DNA from: Dromaius novaehollandiae
Lineage: Eukaryota > Chordata > Aves > Casuariiformes > Dromaiidae
DNA length: 64,000 nt
Direction of reading: 5' to 3'
Assembly (NCBI RefSeq): GCF_036370855.1
Contig: NC_088099.1
Coordinates: forward strand, 143,423,017-143,487,016
Shown: piece after piece, positions 47,599 to 61,529 of the stretch
Position numbering within the stretch: the first letter of the stretch is position 1
Layout of the letters: the number at the start of each line of letters is the position of its first letter
Position numbers and translations under genes: made by a program
The notes under the pieces: generated by a model
Database searches by the model: none
What the model was told of the DNA's origin: nothing
The model's input: the letters and a program-made list of their open reading frames with translations, nothing else

Positions 47599-48505
47599 AG
47601 CGACATGGGCTTTGTCAGGAAAATGAGATCCTGTAACAGAGCGCTCCATGTACCCATGGCTGTCCTGATGAGCAGACCCAAACGTGGTGATAGGAGATAT
47701 TTTGCAAATGATAAGGAAATCCTAACAGCTGGGAGTATATGGGAATGAACCTGAATGGTAGCTTGGACTTCAGCAGAGGAGCTCCTGCACTTCTTTGTTC
47801 CTACAATCCAGCAGAAGGGAAATAGCTCTACTGAGGTGTGACCAATACCTGGGAAGGAGATGGCTGCATGTTTACAGGACAGCTGCGGAAAGGGGCAGTC
47901 AGATGCTTTGTGACCCCACAAAACATATCATAAGTCTTAGCAAGTCATTAATTTTCACTCATGATCAGACTGTCCTGCACTGTTAATGGGACCAGATTTT
48001 CTTATGCAACTTAACCGAGTTAATTTCTTCATCTGGCCACATTATGAGGATGGTGTTAGAAACCACAGGCAGGAAGTCCATGTACATTGGTGGCAGTAGC
48101 TCTGTGTAGCTTTATTTCCGTAGGCCATGATAGTGGAGTTTGCAAAGCAACACCAAACTTTCCCTAACATTCAGCTAACTTCATATTTGAAAAGGGAATA
48201 TGTACATTGTAGGCTCTAGCAATGTGTTCTGTAAGGGCTATTTTAATGTCAGTTTGGAACCATTACTGATGAGGACAAAAAGAAATTCTTGTCTTGGTTA
48301 CATTGTCTTGCTTTATGAAAGCCCTAATGTGCAATGGTCCAAACTGTGTGCTAAAAGCTTTTGTTGTTAGCTCATAATGGAATCTTGTTAACGTGAAACC
48401 CCCCAGGAAAAAATACACATTGCTTCTATATTAACAAAATCCTAATAAATTACTCTTGTTTGTGCTATTTGAGCACTTACAGTGCACTGCTTTTCAAAGG
48501 GAAGT

Positions 48506-48521
48506 CACACACACACACACA
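48506..48521 (+). repeat. CA dinucleotide microsatellite
   Basis: Eight CA units followed by an A6 run in noncoding DNA. Confidence 0.9.
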
Positions 48522-51500
48522 AAAAAGAACATTTTCAGGCACTCCCACCGTGTCCTTAATTCTTGCCTGTTTAGGAAGCCGTTGTGACCTATTTACTTGC
48601 ACCTAAAGCAAGAGACAGGTTCACAACTGCCCTCCAGAGAGCAGCTGTGGTATATCCTATTATAGATGTGAACCTCAAACCAGCTTTTCAGAAAGCCTTC
48701 AAAAATACCAACTGGTGGTTTCAGTTGGGTTCACCAGCTCCCCAGACCTTCCTTTGCCTGCTTATTTTCAGGCCTCCTAGACATTTTACCATGTGTGCAT
48801 CTCAAAGAGGAGTGCCTGTAGCTTTTGTATGAACCATGGCTGATACTAGGCAGCTGGGTGGAAACATGTCTTTTGCCTGGGCTCTTCAGTCTTTATTCAC
48901 ATTGCTTATAAGTTCCTGTTTGAGGCAGTTGTTACATGACTGCACATAACTTGTACATAACCGTTGCACCCAGAGAAGGCCTTTCCTTCGCTGCTGACTC
49001 TTGGTGCAAGCAGTTTCAATCATCTTGCACAGCTCCTGATCCCCTCTATCAGCTCTGTGTGCAGTACATTTGTATAATCCTCCACCACCTCTGCTTCAGC
49101 TTGTCCAGCCACTCTCTGTTGCAGTTCTTATTTTGTTGGGCTTGCTTTGACTAATGGTCTTTTCCTTCTCGAATGGCACGTGCCTGAGGAGCTGCAAGGT
49201 AGAGTGGACTATCTGACCTACAGCTCCCAGGCAGGAGAGTGTAAGAGGAGACAGAGGATGTTTTAGGAAATGACCAGTGTTGGATGAGGATAGGCGTTTT
49301 GGGGGAGTCTCATTAGTTTCCATTAGTTCTCCCTCTGCCAAGTCAAGGAGTTCTCCAGGCTCGGTTCTATATTGGAGGAGATCTGACCCACTACCACCGC
49401 ACTGCATTACCATTTTCTTAAAAAGCATTTACTAGCAATTGCCCCACTCCATTGTCAAAAAATAGCAGTTTTCCTTCCTTCAGATAAGAATTAATGTAGC
49501 ACTTGAGACACACTGTGCTCTTATAAATGGTAGTTTCTCACAATAAACATGCAACATACATATGAAGAAATCATAACAGAAGGACCAGAGCATACATCAA
49601 AGCTTTGATTGTAAACTTCCAGCTCTGGGATGGAGATGAGCAATCTTTATGTTGAATTATAACTTTGGATATTTCCTTCTTCCTGAGCTGGTGTCTGTTA
49701 CCATGGCCACAACCTTTGGAATTTTCTGGCTATTCTACAGTCATTAATAGGAGTAAAAGAGCAAATGCTTAATTATGTTCTTATTCCATTCACTAAGGTA
49801 CAGGTGACATTTTAAAAGTCTTCAGTTGAAAAACATCCATTTTTATTGTTTATAATTTTCCTAGAGAAAAATTGGAGAAGATAATTAATATATGCCAGCA
49901 CACAAGCAGGGACTTCAAGTACAACTTCTAAGCAGGGGGTGAAGAAACCTATTTCTTTACATACTGATGACTGAATACTTGATAAGAGGAATAATAAGAA
50001 GCATGCTATAGAAAATAGAGTGGGAGCTTCTAATTCTTGTCCTGGCCACTGATGGCCGCAAGGGTCCGCGAAAGTCTTTCAAGTCCGCTGTGCTCCTGGT
50101 TTTCCACCCAAAGAAAGGCCGTTGAACCAGAGCTTCTCTCATCGTGTATTTCTACAGCATTGTGTAGACAAACTCCCAGGAGTTTTTAAAAAATGGGACC
50201 TTGAAAGAAGTTTCTGCACCACATTGTGGCACTTCTGGTTCATGAAGAGAAATAATAATTATCAAAGAGATTGCTTGGTCAATAGGACTATTAGTATTCT
50301 CAGCCTATTACATCTCTCATGAACTCTTTTTGATCTGTTCCTATTCACTTAGGTAATGTTACTACACACGTGTCACGTAAAACAGAAGATCTCTGCCATT
50401 ACAGCTTTCCAGACACAGAAAAGCAAACATAGGCTTGATTTTCTCTGCTCTTTTTGCCCCCTCCACTTCTGATTACTGAAAACTTCTTTCAAATTCTTCT
50501 GAGCAACTGATATTTGCTTTTGACCTAAAGGCAAACAGTTTTGGAAAGTTGAAGGGAAAGTTCGTTGTTTTGGAGTTTTTACAGGAAGCCTTATCATTTT
50601 AAAAGAAGAATTTATTTTCCATGACTTTCACTGGAGATGAATTGATAACTGTGACTGCCTTGTGGTGAGGCACACAGATTACCAGAAAATGTCAGACCAT
50701 GAGCACCAAACTGCACTGGACAAAATATATAGGAAGGCTGGGACTAGTGTGCTGGTTTCTGAGTGCCTGAACTCCCGGACTCTGCTTTCTGCCTCCTACA
50801 CAGTTCAGCTAATGAAACTGGAATTCCTTGTTCCACAGAAATACTGAGCCACCAGGAGGGATGAATAATTTATACCTCTTTTGCCTGTGGGATATAAGGA
50901 ATATTCCTGAAAATTAAAGATAGTAGGAGGAGAAGGCTTAATGTGGTTAAGAGCTACAAGGCCTACGTTTAATATTTTGTCCTTTAAGTGCTAGTGACCC
51001 TGGGATTTCACGAGAGGCTTGGCCTCTCCCTGTGCATGCCTTCCAGATGGACTTTCTCAAGAGTCTTAGCCAAAGGAATAACTCATTTCTGAATCTCCAG
51101 AAAAATTGCATATGGGGTAAGTGCTAGGCCCTATTAAGACTGGTATATATAACTTGGATTACATTGAGAAATGTGATTAAGAAGGCAATCTTTCACATCT
51201 GCACACTTCCAGGGACAAATGGCAGCTGAGCAGGATCTTTTAGTTGTTTAGTTTGGGCATGTTTGGGTGGAGGGGCCCTACTTTTCATCTCGCTCTTACT
51301 TTAGGTGTCTGACCTTATTTGGATCTACTTCTTGTTGCTCTGTGCCTGAACTCTTCATCAGAGACTTCCTTGGTGGACGGAAGTGTTGGGAAGATGAATA
51401 CCCTAAAGGAATGGCTCCAGAGCTGCGACACATGAATTCAGATCTACGTATTCAGGCTGCTGTCCCATTCCCTTCTAAACATAGTTGCTCTACTCCTTTG

Positions 51501-54500
51501 CTACTTGCCTCCCTCTTTAGTATTTTCTTGGAGCTGCCAGGTATCACCTTTTTGATGAGTTATGAGTTTTCATTGTTTTGCTGTTGTTGCCTGGCTCCGC
51601 TTGGTGCTGGAATTTGCTCTAGCTAGTATGGCTGCTAACTTAAAGCTATCCGTGTATTAAATGGAGCATTAAGCTGATAATGGAGATTATGCTGATGAAT
51701 ACTGATTTAAAGATTTTGCAAAACAAGGAAAATGACAGTGCCACCTTTCGCTCGAAAGCAGAACACAGGCCTGTCCAAGGAGATCCAGCGTAAGATTCTC
51801 ACTGAAACCCCAAATGGAAACACAAATGCTCAAACAGGGTTTCTTGGTCAGGGACAACATTTGTGATAAGTTCCACAATGAGAGAGTTGTGGCCAGCATG
51901 CAGCAGCTTCTCACAGTCTCTGCTGCTACGTAGTCCTTACAGCAGCTCTAGGCACAGCTGCCCCCGGGCAGGAAGGGGAGTAGCTGGCAGGCAGTGTGCT
52001 TTCCAGTGGTGGAGAACAGGCTGGCTGCTTAATAGTCACTGCTCCTTCGGCCATGTAAATGCTGGCAGTCACATTTTTGTCTTGATTTTTGGCCACATAA
52101 TTATTTTGCTGAGCTGGAGTTGCAATCCATTTTGTTGTTGTAAAAGCTGACTAAATGAGTCTCCTCTCATTATTTCATGCCCCAGCACACTGTCTAAAAT
52201 TCACGCATTTTCCTACACTTTATTCCATTCACTTCTTTCTTAGCAGTGTCATTTTCCTGGTGGCAGTGAGTCCAGCTCATAGTGGGAATGAGCTTCGGGC
52301 TCTAGGAATCTTCCTTTCCACCAGAATAGTGCGATGTTATGGACTTCTAAATAGCTTGGCCAAAGCTTAATAACATGCTGCCCAGCTTGGCTGAGTTGTG
52401 TAGGAGAGAAATAATCTGTTACTCGCATAGACCAGAAAAAATCTCCCTGGAGCAGGAGAGGGACCAGGAGAGGATCTGTTCAATGGACAGCACATTTTTA
52501 GACAACCCCTTACTTAAGGCACTTTTTTAGGTTGCAGTCATGGAAAAGGGAAGCAAGTTGTCAGCTATCAGCATCTGCTTCCCGCTCAGTGGATGTCTGA
52601 TCACAGCTCTCACTGCAGCAGCTTAACAAATCTGCAGCTTCAAGGTCAGACGAAGGTGCAGTCAGTTCTGTACAAAGCGGCTTTGACGGCTGACCTCAGG
52701 TCTGTTGCATCTGGGAGATGCGAAGGAGCCATTTGATTCTCTCCTCAGAGCGTTAGTACTTCAGTTTGGCATCCCAGCTGTGCAACCTAGTCCTCACTCA
52801 GGTTTACACTAACCTACCTGGTAAACAAAGACCTAAGCAGGATGTCTTTTGATTTCTCCTCCTTTGAAAGTGCATCTGTCTTCCTATATTATTGATGCTA
52901 AGGTTGCATATATTTATTGTACATTAAAAGATAATGGTGAATTTTAAAAGTCAAACAGTTGAGTTTGGAAAAGCTGAATTCAGGTGATCTGTGCTTTCAT
53001 CTCTCAGCTATCTTGGCTTGCATCTATTTTTATAAAAACAGAGCAGATATGATATAGCTAGATTTGTCTGTCCTTTATGCTTTATTTTTGTCACCCCTTT
53101 GAAATTACTTGTAGAAATTCTAGAGTGGAATCTCTTTGTGAATGAGAAAGATTGATTTGGAGAGAAGAAATTTACTTGTAATTCAAAAGCCGTGCTACCC
53201 TTAGCCTTTTATTCAGTGCTTCCTCAGACACAGAGAGACTCTTTACTTGCAAACTGGTGGAATCTCCCCTGCATATTGCCGCTAGTCCCCTCTACCCTGC
53301 ATAGTTTGAGTGTGTGTGTGGTGGGGGAGGTACACAAGTATATATAGGTGTTACTATCCCATCAAGTGCAACCTTACCCATCTACTTGAGTATTAGCCTG
53401 TACACATATCAGTAAAGATCTGCAGAGCTCCCTATTTCGGACACCCCGATCTGTATATCTTTATTGGAAATAATAAGATGCGTCTGAACATTCTTATTCA
53501 GTGATTACCATGCACCTTTCAGCAGGGTTTCAGTTTGTTTCTAGAAGACAGTCTCATGGAGGAGCCATCCTTTCTTCTGTAAATAAGATATTCTAGACAT
53601 TTTTCAGTCTAATTTTAATTAACTTTTTTTGGGGGGGGAGGGGTTGTCAGCATCTAATTTGGTAAAGGAATGGTTTTAGAATTTATAAAAGCTGCAGAAC
53701 TCCTAGGTTCAAAATGTAATTTCCCAAATGACCATAGGATGGATAGAGGAGTGGTAATCCACAGAGAGACTTCTTGTTTGGAGCTACTTTCAAAGTGAAT
53801 GTGCTGTGGTTTTTAGGAAAGAACATACTGTTGAGTTCAGTGATAATATTTTCGTCCTTCTTTGCATCAGTTATTTGCTCTGCTTAAATTTGGGTGTTTA
53901 GATCTGGCAACAGTATTGGAAAAAACAGTCTGTGCTTTCTGTATAATGTGTGTATATGAAATACAGCAAGGTATTATACAAATCTAAGCAAACTATTAAT
54001 TCATCTCTGTGACCACTAATATGTTGGTAATTCAGCAGGTGTACATCGAATGACTCAGAAATGAGAGACCAAATCATCCTTGCTAGGCATCGTATCAAAG
54101 CCCTTTTGAATGTGGGATTTTTGTTCCCTAAAATGTAACTCCTTTTGTCCTTTCTCCAGCCCAGCTACTACACACAGAAAGTACTTTCTCTAAGCATCTC
54201 ACTCATATTCTGAAGGATAAATAATTTGATGCTAAGTCTGAGCTGCCTAATCTTCCCTGAGCATCCTTGTTTACTTTTAACCCACCTTAAACTTGTGCTT
54301 AAAAGGACTGACACATTATTTAATAAATAATAAAATTGGATTGTATGTGATGTGTAAAATACTGGGATGTCAGTGCTGTGGTTCAAAGGGAAGCTGGACA
54401 TGCCATATTCTGTTCAGTGTAAGGTGCCCTGCACTGTCTGCTGCAGAAGGCATTTGGTGGTATGTCCTCAAGTCCTTGCTGAGTTTGTCCTAGGCCCGTG

Positions 54501-57366
54501 CAATTCTGCCTATCTTCTGCCTTGGGGTAGAAGGAAAGAATTTCATCTGCATATGTGTATAGATGAGCAGCTTGAACTTGTTAGTCAGCAAGATGCTGAC
54601 AAAGCTGAACCTCTGCTTGCTTGTGAGATGCCTGTGTTTAAACCCATTAGAGCATTTGGGAGTTTCGTTCTTTTCTTTATGCTGTACTTTACTGTTACCA
54701 ATCAAGAATTAGACATGGGAACACATGTGTTTGTGTGGATGGATATGCTAGTCCACATAATGCGGTACAGGTGTTATCATCATGATGGTCTGAGAATATG
54801 GGAGATTTGTGTGGAAGGAAATATTTTTATTAGATTAGTTCATATACTAGGAAAAAACAGAATGCCTCTTTGACATATACTGCTGAGTCTTGCAGGCTGG
54901 AATCTATATGGAGAAGTCATTAAAGAATAATAGTCTGTGCAGGAATGAGATCACACCTTGAAATACATTTTCCTGGAGCTCTTCCACCTGATTTCCAATA
55001 GCTTCCAACCTTGCCCAGTTCACCAGCTGAAGTATATTGTTCAAGGAACCAAGAAAGATCAGCTGAACACAGCCTTTGCCAGAGCCCCTCAAGACCTTCA
55101 AAATCAGTGGGTTCTGTACATACCTTTTCCCAAATATGATACATATCTTCTAAAGCATTAACTGCCTCCTTTGAGATGAAAAATGTGAGACTACATAATG
55201 TCCACATGTCAGAATGAACTCACATGGATGACTGAGAAGTACTTTATTGGGAAAATCACGTAAACATGACTGGGAAAATCTTCTTTTGTAAAACAGCCAC
55301 TCCAGCGCTGGCCTCACAGTCCTGATCCTTACAGGAAGACCTATATAGTACCTTTAAAGCGAGCTTGAAACATCTGACTTTGGCCATGGTCTTAGGCATG
55401 ACACAGTTTGTGGCCCCTTGCAATTTCTCTCTCACCACACTTTCACTAATCCGTCACTGCTTTTCAGGTGCTACCTGCCTCTTTCTGTTTCATAGATGTT
55501 AATGACTGCCTCCTCCTCCACTAATACCCCTCTCTGCTCCACACATGCTAATTGCCCTTTTCTGACAAGTTTCTAGCATGTTATCAAGGATTAATTTATG
55601 GGCATTTGTTTCTGTCCTGTGTTTAGCTTGGGGCTCACTGCTCTGTCTGACCTGCTAAGGTACCTGTGAGAGTCATTATTTGCTCAAGTAAAAGATACTA
55701 CCTTTCTTCACAAATACAACTTCTAGCAATGGTATTTATCTCTTCTCACACAATTCTGTGATATTTAACCCTTTCTATCCATTGCAAGCATAGAAGAGGG
55801 AGATGACACACAATTTTTGTAACATCAAGGATGACATGATGGTACCCAGCTGTGCTGCAGCATGTGGAGTCTTCAGGAGCACTCATATAGACTTCCAGTC
55901 AGAAATCAAGCCCACTGCTGGATTTTCAGATGCATATCTAGGCAGCGGGTGGGGAAGGCTGCAGGAAACATGTTTGGAGAAACCTTTTTTTCCTTGAATG
56001 AGCAAGAGGAAAAATGTAAGTGAGGAGACTTTCATTTTAGCAGCAGATCCCTCGGTTTCAGCTTTGTGCTTGAGGTGGCTACTAGAAGTGTTTTGCCAGT
56101 ACTCCAGCAGAGCATGTCATTCCCACATGGATCTGGATCTGGCCTCTTGGCCAGCTCAGGTTCTTTACCACCTGGTAGCCACATGCAAACCTTCCTTGTG
56201 GTGGAGTCGGTGTCGTGGGGCACAGATTCCCTTCAGTGTGCTCACGTTCCTGGTGCCCCCGTAGTCCCTCTTCGAGGCCCTTAATGCGACCTCATCCCAT
56301 GCTCCCTTGGAAGGAAATACAGATACGTGGGTGAGACGAGTGCTTGCAGGTCTCTTGTGCTGCATAGTGGTGAGCTAGTCGGGATTTATTCAGGGTCTGG
56401 GACTTGGGGGCTCACCGTATGAGGCCCCCGCCCTATAGCACGGATGCCTATGTTGTTTCTGCTCTCATGTATAGCTCAGAGTAGCGAGATCCTATCCTTT
56501 AAGTGAAGTACATGTAGTTGAACTTTGACCTCTACTGCTTTGACTACAGCAGAAAACAAGGGTCTATAAATAAGGAAATGTTTGCCTCTTGGAAATTTTC
56601 TAAGCAATTAATCTAAGAATTATTGATGTTTCTAATTCTGTTAGCACAGGGAGGACCATCAGTCATGCTCAGAAATGCCAGCTCTCTGCTGGTAAGTCAT
56701 AAAGCGAGAATGGCTGTTTAATGAAGTTGCCAGGAGAAAGGTTTGCTGCCAAAATCTAGGATATTGCTCTATCCCACTCCTACTCCTTTGCAATGATAAG
56801 AAAATTCCAGCTTTCTCCCCAAGTTGTTGTGTGGGATTGTTTTGGAGGTTTTTTTAAGTGCTTGAAAACCAATTTCAAAGCCGACTTTAATGCTTGCCTT
56901 TTAAAAACCAGAGGAATGACACGATATGATAATTCAAGGTCTCATAAATCATTATGGGGTCACTGAAACCAATTCCCATCTGATCACAAATGAATGAACG
57001 ATGCAGGGGTTTGAACTGTATTCATGGTATCATGACAGTTACATCTTTCATTTAGACTAAATAAAAGATTGAGATTAAATTAATCTTACAGAGTGCCAGT
57101 TGGTAAACTGTTGAAAAGTGACTGTCTTATCATTCTGTGGAAAACAATGTGAAAACATCCCCATTTTAATTTAGCCAAGTGATAGATTTTAGAGCACCTT
57201 GCATGAAATATATATTGCTTCTTCATGAATGGCTCATTTTCCTAGAACATTCATTAAAAAGCAGTAACTCTCATGGGGAACATCCTCCTTCTAATAAAGA
57301 AAAAGCAAGTAAAAAGCCAGAAGTTCTATATACATTTGCATAGTTATCAATTTCTTAATCTTTCTT

Positions 57367-57414
57367 GGAGGATTCCTTTGGCAATTCACGGGAGGATTCC
57401 TGTGTTGCTCACTG
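57367..57414 (+). repeat. Diverged 24-bp tandem duplication
   Basis: GGAGGATTCCT recurs exactly 24 bp apart (57367 and 57391); the second halves of the units have diverged. A small local duplication, unless the shared 11-mer is coincidental. Confidence 0.5.
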
Positions 57415-59388
57415 ATTTAAGTGACTTTCCAGTGAAGTCATTAGAACATTAAGATATGAGACATGTTTGGTGGAACAGGATGTGCTTTTATTATTCAATA
57501 AGTAATTTGTATGGTGATTTTATATGGCACTTTACAAACAGTGGGCTGATTCTTCAGTGTTCATGACATTTCTCTGCAGTGAAGCTTCACTGATTTTCAT
57601 AACACTGGTAGTAGAGGAGAGAATTAAGAAACATTAGATGCATGAAGTGAGAGGAAGTGTGGAGTGTTCAGGGAGTAGGTTGGGAGATAAATTATTGGTG
57701 AAGATAATGTGGAAGAAAGATTTGTTACCTGAGGATATTTTAAGGACATCTTAAGAGGTATATGTAGCAGAGAGTGAGAGGAGGACAATTTCAAATGCAA
57801 GGCATTTTATTTTTATAAGATATGATACTGAGGATGCGAGAAGTTAAGGTTACTGTAGGGAGAAGATTATATAGGGGCATACGGAGCAAGAAAAGAAATT
57901 GGAACAAATAAGGCCAGAGATACAGATATCAGTGAGATTATGAGTACGTAACTGCATACTTTGCTGAATGGATCTGAAATATTTATCATTATGTAACTGA
58001 TTAATCTTCCATTAGTGACAGGCAAAAAATTCTGGTTAGAGTCAGCATTTCGCATACTGTTTCCACTCCTTTCCATGTCTGGAAAGTATTGCTTCCCAGG
58101 AAAATGAAACAGATCAACAATATCTGATTTTCTAATGAAACTTTGGTTATGATGCTGTGGACAAAGTTCAGAAAGTGCTTTCAGTACCAGCTGTACTTGA
58201 CCATTAAGACAAAGGCAGCAAGACAAAAGGACATGGCTGAAATGGGAATAATTTGCAGAGAGTTAGATACAGAATAGGTCTTCACTACCTATTTCTTTTG
58301 CAGATTTCTTCATGTGAGAGAAAGAGATTCTGCTACAAATGGCCTTCTTCCAAAGCTTCCAAACCCTGCTGCTTGGGTCATAACATATTTCTTTGTTAGG
58401 ATATTGTTTCTACACACTGTACCGTCTGGGAAACACTAACACTGGGAACAGAAATACAGAGGAAATAAAGAAAAATTGAAAAGAAAAGATGTGACATGGA
58501 CTTTCTCAAAGATAACAGGAGAAAGAAGAAAGACATTTGCTCTAAGGAGTTAGGAAATAGCAGAGAAAAATCAAATAAAAGGGAAAAAGAGAAATAAAAA
58601 AACAAAGGATTTATCTTGTAATCAAGGTTACTGTAAACAGAAGTCCTAGGAAATGAAAAATGGGGACAGGCAGTAGAAGCCACATACAAGGAAAGCGAAT
58701 GGCAAACTGAAATCTCAGAGAAGCTGACATCTTGAAAACAGTAAAGAGGCAAAAGTAAACAGGCCTGAGAATGTAATAGGAGCAGCATTTTTATTTTCTT
58801 AGAATTGCTAAGAAGTGGTGGAAAGTAACAGTTTATTCCATATTGGGTAATATCTGATATTCCTGAATTTAAACTCTGCAAGGAAAGAAAGGGTGCTCCC
58901 ACGTATGCTTCTCAACAATAATATAAATTGTTTGTTGTTCACATGAGAAAAAACGGTTTATTTGTCTGAAAACAGTTATCTCATGAGCTTTGTTTACTTC
59001 CTCAGAGGATGTTAACCCCTTAATTTGCAGAGGAGTTCATCTCAGTTGGCTTTGTACAAAATAGTTTTCAGTGAAGGCAGAAAAGCATTCAAATAGATAA
59101 TTTAGATATTTCAGTCTAGATTCCGTCCTGATTTTTCTACAGAATTCCTCAGTACAATGTGGGTGATGCTATGAACATCCAAATATTTTTTCTTGACTTA
59201 GTTGCTCATAAATGTTTTTTGTTTTACTAGAGTCTATGTTACGACTGAATCACAGATGCCATTACAAGGTCTCCTTTGTAAAACAGTATTGTTTATAAGA
59301 GTAGCTACTACCTGTACTTAATATGGGAAACTGTTACTGCTTTGCCTAGGGATAAAAAGTAATAGGGAGAACATAAAGATTACACAAG

Positions 59389-59417
59389 TGTGTGCATATG
59401 TGTGTGTGTGAGAGAGA
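59389..59417 (+). repeat. TG/AG compound microsatellite
   Basis: GTGTGTG-CATATG-TG repeats passing into AGAGAGA, in noncoding DNA. Confidence 0.85.
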
Positions 59418-61120
59418 AGCACAGCAAATCATTTCTGTACTTAATTTGTAAAATGCTTTTCTATGCCTCTTAAGGGTGTTTGCTTACTGACCTTTACTAT
59501 GTTGCCCAAACTTCCAAATTTGTTCCCCTTAAGTAATTTCTAAAATCAGGTAGCACCCTGTCTTATGCATGAACTAGCATTTGGGTAAGACATGGATTAG
59601 TGTTTATCAGAGTGCACTGTCAGGACTGGATATCATCCTGAATTTCAAAATGATTAAAAATCGGTCTTCTTGTATTAACCTCATCCATCATATCTAGGCT
59701 GAGTTTCCCATGAAGTTAGTGTGCAAATTGCAGCCGGAGGGAAGAGAATCCAGTGTCTCTGCATCAGACACCTGTGGTAGGAAGCTGGGTCCAGCCCACC
59801 CGGATCAGGTGCCCACATTCCCCAGACAGGCAATAGAGAAAAGCAGGTACCTCGAAGATGTGCCAGTGGGAGACCCCCCCTCCGCTTAACTTAGGCTGTT
59901 CCCTCTTTCCACTGCTTGCATAAGGATCAGAGGTGTCTGAAGAGGGCAGATCAGTACACTTAAGTGAAGCGTCTGCCTCTCCCATGGAGAGCACAGCGTA
60001 CCTTATCTACAAATGACACTAAGAGCAGTGCAAGCCTCACTCCCAAGATGGTTCCCTTCGTGCTGAGATGCCCCTAAAGATACAGACACCCAAGGATTGG
60101 GGTCTGGAGCCTAAGCTCTTTTCTCACCCAAATGAGTGTCTGGTCTACTAGTTTAGAGTGAAACTCTTCCTTGCCTGCTCTACCTCATGACTTACATTCA
60201 TGGTTGAAGAGCACCTAGCTACAGAGGAAGAGAGAGGAGGATTACCTTCCTTGGGCTGCCCACTACCCCGTGCTTATGGTACTGCTCCTGTAAGGGGGTT
60301 TAGTTCTGGTTGGGTTGAGTAGAACCTTGATGAGCAGCTTGAATCATCCAATTATTAGAAAAAAAGGAGGCACCATCATCACCAAAGCTAACTGCATTCT
60401 TGTCCACATGGAACTTTTCAAGAGACACAGCTGAGCTTAGCTAGTAGACTGGATTGCTGAACTAGCTTGGGGACAAATATGTGTTCTTCCCATACCTTAC
60501 CTGCAGCATGAAGAATGTATCTGTAAAGACGGGGAAGAGTTTTTAGGGAAAATAACACAGGTGGTGTATTAAACCAGTATCAAAATGTTATTTTATTTTA
60601 TTGGTGCTAAAATCCATCATGCCAATATGACTTCTCAAATAGAATTCAAATTATGACTCATCTGAGTGATGAAAATTGAAAACAATTAGATTTATCTTCC
60701 TATTAATGTTCAAAAATAGGAATTTGTCATGGAGAAAATAGCTTATTTGAATTAACAATTTAAAACCTTTGTAAAATGAAAGTATCTTACTGTACTATAG
60801 TTCAGGAAGGATCTATCTGTTTAAACAAATTATCTTTAAATGTAGGGGCTGTAGACTGTGCCATATGTCACTGGGAGGATGTTTTCTCATACATTCCCAA
60901 GAAAATCTTGGGTTTGAATGAAGAATTCCTTGAATTTGGCAATACAGTATGAAGAATAATAATGGCTAGCCTCAAACTTTCCCTAGACTACTAGGAGTTA
61001 TAAACTTGCCATATGTCATTGACTTCTATGAACTATGTTGAAGAGCAGAATATTACCCTGTTCAGCAGTGCTGCATACTGCCCCAAGTCATTAATACAAA
61101 GCAGATGGCTTTGTTGTTGA

Positions 61121-61525
61121 TTAGAGCTGGTTAGAATCTGAAATTCCCATTCCACAGGAAATTTTGACATTTATATTTATTTTCATTACAAATTGGAACA
61201 CAACATCAAAATTTCCCAGTGGATGGAAGTTAAAAAATGATTTGGAAACACTGAGTTATTTCATTTCACTGAAAATGAATTGTTTTTTTCAATAATGTCA
61301 AAACCATTGTAACACTAAAACTAACATCTAATATAAAAGTCAAAACAAAATTAATAAAAAGATAAAGTCAAATTGAAACTTTTCTCATTGTTAAAATGAA
61401 ATGGTAAAGTTGAAATGATTGATTCTGACATTTTCCCAGAATTTATTTTCCTGAACGTGACACTTTTCCCACAAAACATTTTGATTTCAACTAAGCTGCA
61501 TTATCTGATAGAAACAGGTTCTACT
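61121..61525. mobile_element. Probable old non-autonomous DNA transposon with terminal inverted repeats
   Basis: The left end reads TTAGAGCTGGTTAGAA (61121-61136). About 390 bases on, AACAGGTTCTAC (61513-61524) resembles its reverse complement (TTCTAACCAGCTCTA) with a few changes. The interior is dense in AAAATTT, GAAATTT, TTTGAC and GTCAAAA words on both strands, a composition I associate with old amniote elements beginning AGAGCTGGTTG and ending in AACCAGCTCT. It encodes no protein and would depend on a transposase elsewhere. No clear target-site duplication is visible. I do not know the family name for certain; chance AT-rich sequence is the alternative. Confidence 0.45.
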
Positions 61526-61529
61526 AAGA

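Larger units (their letters stand above)
45240..61115. other. Long noncoding stretch with scattered simple repeats
   Basis: No gene recognised in about 16 kb. The largest frame (168 codons, plus, 54367-54873) has no domain I recognise, and its length is near what chance allows. Another 168-codon frame (minus, 58396-58902) is explained by purine-rich composition of the plus strand. Small simple repeats are listed separately. Parts such as 48220-48480 and 56870-57330 are repeat-free and AT-rich and may be conserved noncoding DNA. Confidence 0.5.

Noticed and set aside
54367-54873. 168-codon plus-strand open frame as a gene
   Set aside because: No domain, no signal or periodicity, no CpG island or splice context. 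A length of this order is expected about once by chance in 64 kb over six frames.
58396-58902. 168-codon minus-strand frame, Ser/Leu/Phe-rich
   Set aside because: Explained by the A/G-rich plus strand (58440-58760), which makes the complementary strand stop-poor and rich in TTT, CTT and TCT codons.
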